From Mesorhizobium sp. LSHC420B00 (GTDB taxonomy: Bacteria > Pseudomonadota > Alphaproteobacteria > Rhizobiales > Rhizobiaceae), in contig NZ_AYVY01000015.1 in NCBI RefSeq assembly GCF_000503055.1, positions 47,844 through 84,604 on the forward strand: 36,761 nt of DNA, written 5' to 3'. The notes beneath the pieces were generated by a model. The model was not told the DNA's origin, searched no databases, and saw only the letters and a list, made by a program, of their open reading frames with translations. Position numbers and translations under genes: made by a program. Of this stretch, positions 8,113 through 17,740 are shown one piece after another (positions within the stretch are counted from its first letter, which is position 1; each line of letters starts with the position of its first letter).

Positions 8113-9780
8113 ATGAGTTCAAATGCCGACCTGATCGTCACCAATGCCCGCGTGCTGACCATGGATGAAGGCAATCCGACGGCCGAAGCGGTGGCGATAA
8201 AGGACGGCAATATCCTGGCGGTTGGCGATCGCCGGACGATCGAGGCGCTGAAAGGGCCGGCCACGAAGGTCATCGATGCGCAAGGCGGGTCGGTGGTGCC
8301 GGGCTTTATCGAAGCGCATATGCATCTTTTCGGCGGCGCGGCCGAACTCGACAATCTGCACCTTCAGGGCGTGCATGGCTTCGATGCGCTGAGCGACGCG
8401 ATCCGCGCCTACGCGGCGGCACGGCCGAACGCCAAATTGCTGCTGGGGGCCGGCGTCGACTACACTATCCTTTCCAAGGAAGAGCCGGTCACCCGCCATC
8501 ATCTCGATCGCATCATCGCCGACAGGCCGTTCGCGATGTCGGCTTCCGATCACCACACGATGTGGGCCAACACAAAGGCGCTGGAACTGGCTGGCATCCT
8601 GCACGGCAAGCAACTCGGTCCCGGCAACGAGATCGTCATGGGAGCGGATGGCCTAGCGGCGGGCGAATTGCGCGAGGGCGAGGCGTTCGGGCCGATCCTC
8701 GAGCTTTCCGGGCAGAACCGCGTGCGGCTCGGCCTTGCGACAGGCGGCGAGCCCGAGCCGTACCCTTCCGCCGCCGAAGTCGCTGCCGATCGCGACCTGA
8801 TGCATCGCGGGTTGGAATGGTGCGCCCGCCACGGCATCACCTCGATCCAGAACATGGACGGCAATTTTTACCAGCTCCAGCTGCTAGCCGGGCTGGAACA
8901 GGAAGGGCGGCTGCTCTGCCGCACCAAGATACCTTTTCATTTCAAGAATTTCATGACGCTCGACGTGCTGGAAAAGGCATCGAGCATGGCCAACTCCTAC
9001 CAATCGGAATGGCTGTCGTCCGGCATGGTCAAGATGTTTTACGACGGCGTGCTGGAAGGCTGGACCGCGGTCATGGTCGACGACTATGCCGACCGGCCGG
9101 GCTGGCGCGGTGAGCCGCTGTTTACGCCCGAGCATTTCGCCGAGGTGGCGCTGGAGGCCGACCGGCGCGGCCTGCAGATCGCCGTGCATTCGATCGGCGA
9201 CGGCGCGGTGCGCGCGGTTCTCGACGGTTACGAGGCGGCGCAGCGGAAGAACGGCAGGCGCGACAGCCGGCACCGGGTCGAGCACATCGAGGTCACCACT
9301 GCCGCCGACGTGCCGCGCTTCGCCGAACTCGGCGTCATCGCCTCGATGCAGCCGCCGCACCCGCCCGGCGCCATGGACTTCCCGCTGGAGCCGACGCTTT
9401 CGCGCATCGGCCGCGAAAGATGGCCGCTGAGCTATGCCTGGCGGACACTGAAACAGGCGGGCGCGCATGTCGTCTTCGCTTCCGACTGGCCGGTGTCGCG
9501 GGTCGACCCGATCCTGGGCATTCAGGCGGCGGTGCTGCGCAAGCCTTGGGCAGAGGGCGATCCAGACCAGAGCTTCTCGCTGATCGAGGCGCTTGCCGGT
9601 TATACGGTCGAAGGTGCCTATGCCGAATTCATGGAACACCGCAAAGGCCGGCTGAAACCAGGCTATCTGGCCGATCTGGTGGTGCTGTCGGCCGATATCG
9701 AGGCAACTGAACCGGGTTTGCTACACAAGGTGCATCCGGTCAGCACCATCTGCGGCGGCAAGATCACTTACCAGGGTTGA
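8113..9780 (+). CDS. Amidohydrolase family protein (YtcJ-like)
   Basis: Metal-dependent hydrolase of the amidohydrolase 3 group (YtcJ and N-substituted formamide deformylase relatives), 555 aa. Visible features are the first metal-binding HxH in GFIEAHMHLF near residue 70, histidines in AVHSIGDG and HRVEHIEV, and the catalytic aspartate in FASDWPVS near residue 460. The C-terminal part returns to the composite beta-sandwich that starts the chain. No signal peptide is present, so it should be cytoplasmic. The ATG follows GGGAAA by a few bases. It is divergent from the acetylpolyamine amidohydrolase and 139 nt ahead of the ABC importer genes, so its substrate may be an imported amide or formamide. 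That substrate is inferred from position only. Confidence 0.85.
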   Translation: MSSNADLIVTNARVLTMDEGNPTAEAVAIKDGNILAVGDRRTIEALKGPATKVIDAQGGSVVPGFIEAHMHLFGGAAELDNLHLQGVHGFDALSDAIRAYAAARPNAKLLLGAGVDYTILSKEEPVTRHHLDRIIADRPFAMSASDHHTMWANTKALELAGILHGKQLGPGNEIVMGADGLAAGELREGEAFGPILELSGQNRVRLGLATGGEPEPYPSAAEVAADRDLMHRGLEWCARHGITSIQNMDGNFYQLQLLAGLEQEGRLLCRTKIPFHFKNFMTLDVLEKASSMANSYQSEWLSSGMVKMFYDGVLEGWTAVMVDDYADRPGWRGEPLFTPEHFAEVALEADRRGLQIAVHSIGDGAVRAVLDGYEAAQRKNGRRDSRHRVEHIEVTTAADVPRFAELGVIASMQPPHPPGAMDFPLEPTLSRIGRERWPLSYAWRTLKQAGAHVVFASDWPVSRVDPILGIQAAVLRKPWAEGDPDQSFSLIEALAGYTVEGAYAEFMEHRKGRLKPGYLADLVVLSADIEATEPGLLHKVHPVSTICGGKITYQG

Positions 9781-9901
9781 TGATGACGCTGACGATGGCA
9801 CGGAGCTTGCATTCTGAACCGAGGTCCAGATGCATGGTTGCCAAGCCGACCGGCATATGCTGACAATCGAATGGGAACTGGATCCGCCGTCAAGAGCGGA
9901 C

Positions 9902-9916
9902 ATGAAAATGGGGTAA
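9902..9916 (+). other. Leader mini-ORF (MKMG) before the ABC ATPase gene
   Basis: Four codons, ATG AAA ATG GGG then TAA, ending 3 nt before the GTG start at 9920. The 12-nt string CATGAAAATGGG recurs before the binding-protein gene of the same operon. It may only be a purine-rich ribosome-loading site. Confidence 0.25.
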
Positions 9917-9919
9917 TGC

Positions 9920-11014
9920 GTGCCGGATCAACCGGGTAAGAGTGCAATCGAGGTCCGCGGCGTCCGCAAGGTGTTCGGTACCGGGGACGCCCAAGTCGCC
10001 GCTCTCGACACGGTTTCGGTGTCGATCCGCGAGAACGAGTTCTTCACGCTGCTGGGGCCGTCGGGCTGCGGAAAGACGACGCTGCTGCGGCTGATCGCCG
10101 GCTTCGATTTTCCCAGCGAAGGCGAAATCCTGCTGCACGGGCACGACATCGCGCCGCTACCGCCGTTCAAGCGGCCAGTCAACACCGTGTTCCAGTCCTA
10201 CGCGCTGTTCCCGCACATGACCGTGGCCGAGAATATCGGCTTCGGCCTGGAGATGCTGGGCAAGCCGAAGACCGAAATCAAGGCGCGCGTCGCCGAGATG
10301 CTGAAGCTGGTCAAGATGGAGGCGCTGAGTGCCCGCCGCACCAGCCAGATCTCCGGCGGCCAGCAGCAGCGCGTGGCACTGGCGCGCGCGCTGGCACCGC
10401 AGCCAAAAGTGCTGTTGCTCGACGAGCCGTTGTCGGCACTCGACTACAAGCTGCGCAAGGAAATGCAGATCGAACTGAAACGGCTGCAGCACCAGACCGG
10501 CATCACCTTCATCTTCGTCACCCATGACCAGGAAGAAGCGCTGACCATGTCGGACCGCATCGCGGTGATGTCGGCCGGCAAGATCCTGCAGGTCGGCACG
10601 CCCTGGGACATCTATGACAGGCCGGCCGAGCGCTTCGTCGCCGACTTCATCGGCGAAACCAATTTCCTGACCGCAGCCATTACCGGCATCGGCAACGGCA
10701 AGGCTCGCGCGACACTTAAATCAGGCGTGACGATCGACGCGACCGTGGCTGAGGGCTTCCAGCCGAAGGCGAATGCCACCCTGGTGGTCAGGCCGGAACA
10801 CGCAAAGCTGACCGGCGGCAAGGGCGATCTTTCCGGAACCGTCGAAAACATCGTCTATTTCGGCACCGACACGCATATTCATGTCCAACTGGACAGCGGC
10901 GAAGCCTTCACCGTGCGCCAGCAGAACACGCGCAGCGCAGGCTGCGGTTTCGAGCGGGGCGACAAGGTCGGCGTCTCGATCGGCAACGACGCCGCGCAAG
11001 TGCTGAGGGATTGA
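9920..11014 (+). CDS. potA: Polyamine-type ABC transporter ATP-binding protein
   Basis: ATPase of a spermidine/putrescine-type importer, 364 aa. The nucleotide-binding domain has Walker A GPSGCGKT (46-53), Q-loop in VFQSYALF, signature ISGGQ (144-148), Walker B LLLDEP (165-170) and the switch histidine H202 in [11 protein letters not shown]-terminal TOBE-type domain (about 270-360) is typical of PotA and PotG. The start is GTG, with GGGG 6 nt upstream; no in-frame ATG gives a better fit. The stop overlaps the next start by one base (TGATG). The gene opens a four-gene importer operon. Putrescine, spermidine or an acylated derivative is the likely cargo, but related PotABCD-like systems carry other cations. 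Confidence 0.92.
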   Translation: MPDQPGKSAIEVRGVRKVFGTGDAQVAALDTVSVSIRENEFFTLLGPSGCGKTTLLRLIAGFDFPSEGEILLHGHDIAPLPPFKRPVNTVFQSYALFPHMTVAENIGFGLEMLGKPKTEIKARVAEMLKLVKMEALSARRTSQISGGQQQRVALARALAPQPKVLLLDEPLSALDYKLRKEMQIELKRLQHQTGITFIFVTHDQEEALTMSDRIAVMSAGKILQVGTPWDIYDRPAERFVADFIGETNFLTAAITGIGNGKARATLKSGVTIDATVAEGFQPKANATLVVRPEHAKLTGGKGDLSGTVENIVYFGTDTHIHVQLDSGEAFTVRQQNTRSAGCGFERGDKVGVSIGNDAAQVLRD

Positions 11015-11934
11015 TGGCGAGCGCGGAAGAAGTCGCCAAGGCGGCCGAACGGCGCGACATCCGCGACCGCTGGCTGCTGTCGGCGCCGGCCCTGCTGATC
11101 ATCTTCCTGGCAGCGACCGGCCCATTGCTGATCGTGCTGGTCTATTCGCTCCTGACGCCGGGTCCTTATGGCGACGTGAAGTGGCAATTTTCGCCGGAGG
11201 CCTGGATTTCGGTGTTCATGGAACGCGACATCTTTGACGACACGCTGTCGGTTGCCGCCGCCCACGTCACCATTTTCTGGCGCTCGATCAAGCTTGCCAT
11301 CGTGACCACGCTCGCCACCTTGGCGCTTGGTTTTCCCACCGCCTATTTCATGGCGACGCGCAGCGAGAAGACGCGCGATCTCTGGCTGTTCCTGATCACC
11401 ATACCGTTCTGGACCAACTTGCTGATCCGAACGTTCGCCGTGCTGCAGATCATCCGCAACGAAGGTCTGATCAACACAGTGCTGCTCAAGCTCGGCATCA
11501 TTTCCGCGCCGATCCAGATACTCTTCACCGACACAGCGATCCTTATCGGGATGGCCTATGTCTATCTCCCGCTAATGGTGCTGCCGATCTATGCCAGCAT
11601 GGAGAAGCTCGATTTCCGGCTGGTCGAGGCCGGCTACGATCTTTATGCGACACGCTTTCAGGTGCTCAGACGCATCATTTTCCCGCTGGTCAAGCCCGGC
11701 GTGATCGCTGGCTCGATCCTCGTCTTCATTCCAGCGCTCGGCGCCTATGTCACGCCCATCTTGCTCGGCGGCGGCAAGACCATGATGCTCTCCAACCTGA
11801 TCGAGATGCAGTTCGGGCAAGGCCGCAACTGGCCGCTTGGCTCGGCCCTGTCGATCGCCGTCATGATCATCGTCATGGTGGCGCTGCTTGCCTATGTGCG
11901 TAACGCCGGCCGCTCAGAGATGCGCCATGGCTAG
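11014..11934 (+). CDS. potB: Polyamine-type ABC transporter permease (PotB/PotH-like)
   Basis: Inner-membrane permease with about six hydrophobic helices and the cytoplasmic EAA loop near residues 205-225 (EAGYDLYATRFQVLRRIIFP), which contacts the ATPase. The reading frame is open from a TTG at 11011, but the ATG at 11014 shares one base with the stop of the ATPase gene and has GAGGGA upstream, so it is preferred (306 aa). Its last 8 nt overlap the second permease gene. Family size and gene order agree with the first permease of PotABCD/PotFGHI importers. Confidence 0.9.
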   Translation: MASAEEVAKAAERRDIRDRWLLSAPALLIIFLAATGPLLIVLVYSLLTPGPYGDVKWQFSPEAWISVFMERDIFDDTLSVAAAHVTIFWRSIKLAIVTTLATLALGFPTAYFMATRSEKTRDLWLFLITIPFWTNLLIRTFAVLQIIRNEGLINTVLLKLGIISAPIQILFTDTAILIGMAYVYLPLMVLPIYASMEKLDFRLVEAGYDLYATRFQVLRRIIFPLVKPGVIAGSILVFIPALGAYVTPILLGGGKTMMLSNLIEMQFGQGRNWPLGSALSIAVMIIVMVALLAYVRNAGRSEMRHG

Positions 11935-12727
11935 AAGCTTCGCAATCAAGCATCAGCCAGGATTCACCGCGATCGCCGCGACCTGTTTCGTCGTGCTCTA
12001 TCTGCCCATCGTCATACTCGTCGTCTATGCCTTCAATGCCGCGACTTCGACCTCCGAATGGGGCGGTTTCTCGCTCAAATGGTTCCAGTCGGCTTGGCAG
12101 AATACGCAGGTGATCGACGCCACGCTGCGTTCCTTCCAGATCGGCGCCATCGCGGCAACCCTTGCGACCATCGCGGCGACCATGGCGGCGCTCGCGACAA
12201 CGCGCACGGCAGCCTATCCGGGCCTGACTTTCAAATATGCGGCGATCAACCAACCGCTGATGGTGCCGGAGATCGTCACCGGCGTGGCGCTGCTGATCTT
12301 TTTTTCGCGCATAAAGATATTCACCGGCTATTCGGGTCTCGGCTATCTAATCGCCGCGCATACGGCCTTTTGCATTCCCTTTGCCTATCTGCCGATCCGG
12401 GCGCGGCTGGAGAACATGGACCTGACGCTGGAGCGCGCTGCCGCCGATCTCTATGCGACGCCGTGGCGGACGTTCCGTCGCATCACGTTGCCGCTGCTGT
12501 GGCCCGGCATCCTCGCCGGACTGATGCTGGCCTTCGTCATCTCGCTCGACGATGTCGTCATCACCGAGTTCGTGAAATCCGGCGGCCAGGACACGTTGCC
12601 AACCTACATGCTCGGCCAGATACGCCGAGGCATAACGCCTGAAATCAACGCGATTTCGACCGTGTTCCTGCTCTTGTCGGTCGCCATCGTGACGTTGTTT
12701 TTCTTCATCAGCAGGAAACGGGACTGA
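11927..12727 (+). CDS. potC: Polyamine-type ABC transporter permease (PotC/PotI-like)
   Basis: Second inner-membrane permease of the importer, 266 aa, six predicted helices, with the EAA loop as ERAAADLYATPWRTFRRITLP near residues 168-188. An upstream frame exists from 11888, but the ATG at 11927 (MARSFAIK) gives the usual short, basic N-terminus and has AGAGA upstream. It overlaps the first permease gene by 8 nt, which implies coupled translation. A tiny reading frame (12730-12753) bridges the 22-nt gap to the binding-protein gene. Confidence 0.9.
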   Translation: MARSFAIKHQPGFTAIAATCFVVLYLPIVILVVYAFNAATSTSEWGGFSLKWFQSAWQNTQVIDATLRSFQIGAIAATLATIAATMAALATTRTAAYPGLTFKYAAINQPLMVPEIVTGVALLIFFSRIKIFTGYSGLGYLIAAHTAFCIPFAYLPIRARLENMDLTLERAAADLYATPWRTFRRITLPLLWPGILAGLMLAFVISLDDVVITEFVKSGGQDTLPTYMLGQIRRGITPEINAISTVFLLLSVAIVTLFFFISRKRD

Positions 12728-12729
12728 GC

Positions 12730-12753
12730 ATGAAAATGGGAGTTAGAACATGA
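12730..12753 (+). other. Leader mini-ORF (MKMGVRT) bridging permease and binding-protein genes
   Basis: Seven codons starting 2 nt after the permease stop; its TGA overlaps the ATG of the binding-protein gene as ATGA. The GGGAG inside it also serves as the ribosome site for the next gene. It could relay ribosomes or simply be chance around that site. Confidence 0.3.
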
Positions 12754-13784
12754 ACTGGAAGACAACAGCGACCGCCATCGGGTTGGCATTGCTCGCCTCG
12801 ACGAGCCTGGCTCGCGCCGACGGCGAATTGAACATCTACAATTGGGGCAACTACACCAGCCCCGACGTGATCAAGAAGTTCGAGCAAAAATACAACGTCA
12901 AGGTGACCATCACCGACTACGATTCCAACGACACGGCACTGGCCAAGGTTCGCCAGGGCGGCACCGGCTTCGACATCGCGGTACCCTCACAAACCTTCGT
13001 GCCGATCTGGATCAAGGAAGGCCTCGTCCAGGAAACCGATCCGGGCAAGATGGAGAATTTCAAGAATGTGGCGCCGGAATGGGCCAATCCCGATTTCGAT
13101 CCCGGCCGCAAATATTCCGTGCCGTGGGCCTGGGGCACCGTAGGCATCGTGGTGAACACCGATGTCTACAGCGGGCCGTCGAACAGTTGGGGCATCATCT
13201 TCAACACGCCCGACGAACTGAAGGGCAAGGTCAACGTCGTGCCGGAAATGAACGATGTCATGTTCGCGGCGACCAAATATGTCGGCGCCGCGCAATGCGC
13301 CAGCGACAAGGAAACGCTGAAGAAGGTGCGTGACACGCTTGTCGCGGCCAAGCCGAACTGGATTGCTATGGAATACAACACAATCGAGAAGATGGGCGCA
13401 GGCGATTTCAAGGCGACAAGCGACTGGAACGGCTCGGCTCTGCGCCAGCGGCTGGCGAACCCCAAGATCCACTATTTCTATCCCAACGAAGGTTTTGGTC
13501 TCTGGAGCGACAATGTCATGGTCCTGAAGGAAGCCAAGAACGTCGAGAACGCCAAGCTGTTCCAGAACTTCATCATGGATCCGGAGAACGCCGCCGGCCT
13601 GTCGGCTTTCCACCGCTATGCCAACGGCATTGCCGGTTCGGACAAGTACATGCCGGCCGACATGAAGGACGCGCCGGAGGTCATTGTCCCGGAAGCCGTC
13701 AAAGCGCGTGGCGAGCTGCAGAGACTGTGTTCCCCGGAGGTGCAGGACATCTACAGCAAAATCTGGACCGAATTGCAGAAGTAA
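12750..13784 (+). CDS. potD: Polyamine-type periplasmic substrate-binding protein (PotD/PotF-like)
   Basis: Periplasmic receptor of the importer, 344 aa. A signal peptide spans about residues 1-24 (cleavage after ARA). The mature chain starts with the PotD hallmark [11 protein letters not shown] and continues with a two-lobe class II binding fold; the [10 protein letters not shown] and DIAVPS segments are also typical of the family. The aromatic and acidic residues that cage polyamines appear to be present, but I cannot predict which polyamine is bound. Placing the binding protein last follows the ATPase-permease-permease-receptor order. A strong terminator follows directly. Confidence 0.92.
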   Translation: MNWKTTATAIGLALLASTSLARADGELNIYNWGNYTSPDVIKKFEQKYNVKVTITDYDSNDTALAKVRQGGTGFDIAVPSQTFVPIWIKEGLVQETDPGKMENFKNVAPEWANPDFDPGRKYSVPWAWGTVGIVVNTDVYSGPSNSWGIIFNTPDELKGKVNVVPEMNDVMFAATKYVGAAQCASDKETLKKVRDTLVAAKPNWIAMEYNTIEKMGAGDFKATSDWNGSALRQRLANPKIHYFYPNEGFGLWSDNVMVLKEAKNVENAKLFQNFIMDPENAAGLSAFHRYANGIAGSDKYMPADMKDAPEVIVPEAVKARGELQRLCSPEVQDIYSKIWTELQK

Positions 13785-13793
13785 CCCGGCCCA

Positions 13794-13819
13794 CCCGGCG
13801 GCATTGCCGCCGGGTTTTT
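13794..13819 (+). terminator. Rho-independent terminator of the ABC importer operon
   Basis: A perfect 9-bp GC stem (CCCGGCGGC with GCCGCCGGG) around an ATT loop, followed by five T residues, 10 nt after the binding-protein stop. Confidence 0.9.
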
Positions 13820-13887
13820 CCGGCGATCGGCCGTACACGCCATCGCCGCGGCGCTCGCCCAGAACCCAAAGACCGAAGGAAGCGCCA

Positions 13888-15069
13888 ATGGCCGGCAAGA
13901 CCGCGTTCGAAACCAGATATGGCTTTGCCCGAAACCAGGTGCTGCTCGGCAATTGGCGGGAAAGCCCGTTCAGCCGGTGGTCGTTCCAGAATGCCGGCGA
14001 GCTGGTGCCGAGCGCTGCCGTGGCGGCAAAGCCGGGCAGCAGCGAGGCGCCGGCGCGGGATTTCGGCGAGCTACTTGGTGAAAAGGTCGCTCTTGCAGGC
14101 GGCGCGGAGACTGTCGCAGCTTTTCTCAAGCGCTCCGATACCGACGCGCTGACGATCATGAAAAGCGGCAAATTCGTTGGCGACTGGTTCGCACCGCATA
14201 TGGAATTCGGGGCGCGCCACATCGTCTTTTCGATCAGCAAGTCGCTGACCGCGATTGTTGCCAGGATATTGGCAGGCGAGGGGATTTTCGATCCGCAGGC
14301 TCCGGTAAGCCGCTATCTGCCCGAAGCTGCCGGCTCGGCCTATGGCGATGCGAGTGTGCGGCACGTGCTCGACATGAGTGTCAGCCTCGACTTCGAAGAG
14401 GCCTATCTCGATCCGGAAAGCGCCTTCGCCCGCTATCGCCGCGCCATGCTGTGGAATCCAGGCGGGGGCACCGAGAGCCTGGCCACTTTCCTCATGACGC
14501 TGCAGGGCCTGGCCGAGCCGCATGGCCGGACGTTCCGCTACCGTTCGCCCAATTCCGACCTGCTCGGCATCCTGCTCGAACGTGCGTCGGGCCGGCGCTT
14601 CGCCGATCTGATGCGCGAGAAATTATGGGAGCCGCTCGGCGCTGTCAGCGAAGCTTCGGTAACCGTGGACATGGAAGGCACGGCGCGTACGGCCGGCGGC
14701 ATTTCGGTGACGCCGCGCGACCTCGCCCGGGTCGGCGAGATGATGCGGCAAGGCGGCATGGCCAATGGCTGCCGTATCGTGCCGGAGAGCTGGGTGCGCG
14801 ACACGACCGAAACTGGCGGTGACGCCGAGGCTTGGCAACGCGGCACGATGGCGTTCCTGTTTCCGCGTGGCCGCTATCGCAACAAATGGTACCAGACGGG
14901 CGCGGCAAGCGGCGCCTTCTGCGGCATCGGCATCCACGGCCAGTGGCTGTACGTCAGTCCGAAGGCCGAAATGGTAATCGCAAAGATGTCGTCGCAGCCG
15001 GTACCGGTCGACGATCCGCTCGATCTGGATATTCTTTCTTTCTTCGAGGCGCTGAGCCGGATGGTCTGA
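13888..15069 (+). CDS. Serine hydrolase, class C beta-lactamase family (NylB-like)
   Basis: A 393-aa penicillin-binding-protein-fold serine hydrolase. The nucleophile motif SxxK is S115-I-S-K118, and a catalytic tyrosine is likely Y218 in RYRSPNSDLLG. Both spacings and total length resemble 6-aminohexanoate-dimer hydrolase NylB (S112, K115, Y215, 392 aa as I recall), so amide or ester hydrolysis is likelier than beta-lactam resistance. No signal peptide is seen, which also argues for a cytoplasmic role. The frame is open from 13684, overlapping the upstream gene, but the ATG at 13888 has GAAGGAA 8 nt away and lies beyond the operon terminator. It therefore has its own promoter, though its position beside the amine importer hints at a related substrate. 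Confidence 0.83.
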   Translation: MAGKTAFETRYGFARNQVLLGNWRESPFSRWSFQNAGELVPSAAVAAKPGSSEAPARDFGELLGEKVALAGGAETVAAFLKRSDTDALTIMKSGKFVGDWFAPHMEFGARHIVFSISKSLTAIVARILAGEGIFDPQAPVSRYLPEAAGSAYGDASVRHVLDMSVSLDFEEAYLDPESAFARYRRAMLWNPGGGTESLATFLMTLQGLAEPHGRTFRYRSPNSDLLGILLERASGRRFADLMREKLWEPLGAVSEASVTVDMEGTARTAGGISVTPRDLARVGEMMRQGGMANGCRIVPESWVRDTTETGGDAEAWQRGTMAFLFPRGRYRNKWYQTGAASGAFCGIGIHGQWLYVSPKAEMVIAKMSSQPVPVDDPLDLDILSFFEALSRMV

Positions 15070-15128
15070 TCCGATCCAGACAGCCGCGCCTTTCCTGTGG
15101 ACCTCTCGCCGGGTTGAAAATGGCGCGG

Positions 15129-15157
15129 TTGGCGCATCGGTGCTCTGCGCCTATGGT
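15129..15157 (+). promoter_or_regulatory. Putative sigma-70 promoter of tex
   Basis: TTGGCG and TATGGT separated by 17 nt, 32 nt before the tex start codon. Each hexamer matches four of six consensus bases. Confidence 0.45.
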
Positions 15158-15189
15158 CGCGTCTCTTTTCGACAAACAGCAGGATCGAC

Positions 15190-17502
15190 ATGGCATCCGA
15201 CATCAAGCGCATCGCAACCATCATAGCCGCCGAGATCGGCGCCCGGCCCGAACAGGCCGCGGCGGCGATGGGCTTGCTCGACGACGGTGCGACCGTGCCG
15301 TTCGTTGCCCGCTACCGCAAGGAGGTCACCGGCGGCCTCGACGACACGCAGTTGCGCGACCTCGCCGAGCGGCTCGCCTATCTGCGCGAGCTCGACGCGC
15401 GCCGCGACACCATCGTTGGTTCGATCCGCGAGCAGGGCAAGCTAACGGAAGAGCTTGAGGCAAAGATCGCTGCGGCCATCACAAAGGCCGAGCTCGAAGA
15501 CATCTACCTGCCTTACAAGCCGAAGCGCCGGACCAAGGCCGAGATCGCACGCGAGCGCGGACTGGGACCGCTGGCCGAGGCCATTCTCGCTGACCGTACG
15601 GCCGTGCCGGCCGAATTGGCGCAGGCTTATGTCGAGGAGGAGGTGGCCGACGCCAAGGCAGCGCTCGAAGGTGCGCGCGATATCCTGTCCGAACAGTTCG
15701 CCGAGAATGCCGACCTGGTCGGCAAGCTCCGTGCCTACATGAAGGAACGCGCCTTCCTGCGCTCGCGCGTCGTCGACGGCAAGCAGGAGGCGGGCGCGAA
15801 ATTCTCCGACTATTTCGACCATGTCGAGCGCTGGGCCAACGTGCCCAGCCATCGCGCGCTGGCCATGCTGCGCGGCCGCAACGAGGAGGTTCTGTCGCTC
15901 GATATCGAGGTCGATGCCGACGATGCCTCGCCGGTGAAACCGGTCGAGCGGATGATCGCCGACGCCTACGCCATCGGCCGCCAGTTGCCAGGCGATCGCT
16001 GGCTGATGGAGGTCGCCGGCTGGACCTGGCGCATAAAGCTGTCGCTGCACCTGACGCTCGATCTGATGCGGGACTTGCGCGAGCGAGCCGAGGAGGAGGC
16101 GATCCATGTGTTCGCCCGCAATCTGAAGGATTTGCTTCTCGCAGCCCCCGCCGGTTCGCGCGCCACGATGGGCCTCGACCCGGGCATTCGCACCGGCGTC
16201 AAGGTGGCGGTGGTGGACGGCACCGGCAAGCTGCTGGCGACGACGACGGTCTATCCGTTCCCGCCGAAGAACGATGTCCGCGGCACGCAGGCCGAACTGG
16301 CGAAGCTCATCCGGCTGCACAAGGTCGAGCTGATTTCGATCGGCAACGGCACTGGCAGCCGCGAGACCGAAAGGCTGGTGGCCGACATGCTGGCTGATAT
16401 GCCGGCCGGGTCCGGGCCGAAGCCGCTCAAGGTGATCGTCAGCGAGGCCGGCGCCTCGGTCTATTCGGCGTCGGCAACGGCGGCGGCGGAATTTCCCGGC
16501 CTCGACGTGTCGCTGCGCGGGGCGGTGTCGATCGCGCGGCGCCTGCAGGATCCGCTCGCCGAACTGGTCAAGATCGAGCCGAAGTCGATAGGCGTCGGCC
16601 AGTACCAGCACGATGTCGACCAGTACCGCCTCGGCCGCTCGCTTGAGGCGGTGGTCGAGGATGCGGTCAATGCCGTCGGCGTCGATCTCAACACGGCGTC
16701 GGCGCCGCTTCTGGCGCGGGTTTCGGGTCTCGGCGCATCGCTGGCCGAAGCGATCGTTGCGCATCGCGATGCGACCGGCCCGTTCGCCAGCCGCCGCGAA
16801 CTGTTGAAGGTGTCCCGCCTTGGACCCCGCGCGTTCGAGCAATGCGCCGGCTTCCTGCGCATTGCGAACGGCACCGAACCGCTCGATGCCTCGGCGGTGC
16901 ATCCGGAAGCCTATGGCGTGGCCAAGAAGATCGTTGCGGCCTGCGGGCGCGACGTTCGCTCGCTGATGGGCGACAGCGCCGCACTCAAGGCACTCGATCC
17001 GCGCGTCTTCGTCGACGAGCGCTTCGGCCTGCCGACGGTGCGCGATATCCTGTCGGAGCTGGAAAAGCCCGGCCGCGATCCGCGCCCCGGCTTCAAGACC
17101 GCGACCTTTGCCGACGGCATCGACGACATCAAGGATCTGAAGCCCGGCATGCAGCTTGAAGGCACCGTCACCAATGTCGCGGCCTTCGGCGCCTTTGTCG
17201 ATATCGGCGTGCACCAGGACGGATTGGTGCACGTCTCGCAACTGGCCGACCGTTTCATCAAGGACGCGCACGAGGTGGTCAAGGCCGGCGACGTGGTCAA
17301 GGTGCGTGTCGTCGACGTCGATATTAAGCGCAAGCGCATCGGCCTGTCGATGCGCAAGGACGGCGACGGTGGCGCACCGAAGCCGCGCGACAATGGCAAC
17401 AGGCCGGTGCCGCGCGCGCCCACGCCCCAACGCCAGCCGGAGCGGCCGGCGCAGCAGGGCGCGTTCGGCGCCGCTTTGGCCGATGCGTTGAAGCGGAAGT
17501 AA
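15190..17502 (+). CDS. tex: Tex family RNA-binding transcription accessory protein
   Basis: Large cytoplasmic nucleic-acid-binding protein (770 aa, the usual Tex length). Domains in order are the helical Tex N-terminal region, a YqgF/RNase H-like domain from about residue 325 ([17 protein letters not shown]), a helix-hairpin-helix region around 495-550 (LNTASAPLL onwards), and an S1 RNA-binding domain around 650-720 ([21 protein letters not shown]). The last 45 residues are a basic, proline-rich tail. Tex homologues affect transcription and virulence factor expression, but the exact mechanism is unsettled. The ATG follows AGGATC, and a sigma-70-like promoter lies just upstream, so it is probably transcribed alone. 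Confidence 0.95.
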   Translation: MASDIKRIATIIAAEIGARPEQAAAAMGLLDDGATVPFVARYRKEVTGGLDDTQLRDLAERLAYLRELDARRDTIVGSIREQGKLTEELEAKIAAAITKAELEDIYLPYKPKRRTKAEIARERGLGPLAEAILADRTAVPAELAQAYVEEEVADAKAALEGARDILSEQFAENADLVGKLRAYMKERAFLRSRVVDGKQEAGAKFSDYFDHVERWANVPSHRALAMLRGRNEEVLSLDIEVDADDASPVKPVERMIADAYAIGRQLPGDRWLMEVAGWTWRIKLSLHLTLDLMRDLRERAEEEAIHVFARNLKDLLLAAPAGSRATMGLDPGIRTGVKVAVVDGTGKLLATTTVYPFPPKNDVRGTQAELAKLIRLHKVELISIGNGTGSRETERLVADMLADMPAGSGPKPLKVIVSEAGASVYSASATAAAEFPGLDVSLRGAVSIARRLQDPLAELVKIEPKSIGVGQYQHDVDQYRLGRSLEAVVEDAVNAVGVDLNTASAPLLARVSGLGASLAEAIVAHRDATGPFASRRELLKVSRLGPRAFEQCAGFLRIANGTEPLDASAVHPEAYGVAKKIVAACGRDVRSLMGDSAALKALDPRVFVDERFGLPTVRDILSELEKPGRDPRPGFKTATFADGIDDIKDLKPGMQLEGTVTNVAAFGAFVDIGVHQDGLVHVSQLADRFIKDAHEVVKAGDVVKVRVVDVDIKRKRIGLSMRKDGDGGAPKPRDNGNRPVPRAPTPQRQPERPAQQGAFGAALADALKRK

Positions 17503-17646
17503 TTTCGCGAGCCGGGCTGTGGCAGGTCATACGGCGGCGCTCGACATTGATGATCCATCACCAATGCTCATGGATCGGCGAAGCTATTTCGTTTGATTTT
17601 TTGGGGACGGAAGCCGATAAGCCGCGCGTTTCAAGATTTCTGTTTG

Positions 17647-17719
17647 ATGCATGTCGTTATCCCCAAGCTGCCGAACACCCTCGGGTCAGGCCCGTGGGCA
17701 AGCTTTGGGCGACATGCAT
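17647..17719. repeat. 73-bp palindromic extragenic element
   Basis: Perfect 10-bp outer arms (ATGCATGTCG and CGACATGCAT) enclose a second, imperfect pair (CCCCAAGCT with AGCTTTGGG) and a GC-rich centre. It lies 21 nt before the gcdH start. The arms resemble palindromic repeats that I recall as abundant between genes in Mesorhizobium. No second copy was found in this window. Confidence 0.6.
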
Positions 17720-17740
17720 GAGTTTGGGAGACCGAGAGCC

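Noticed and set aside
13888..15069. Reading of the serine hydrolase as an antibiotic-resistance beta-lactamase
   Set aside because: There is no signal peptide, and spacing of the Ser, Lys and Tyr fits NylB-type amidases better than periplasmic AmpC.
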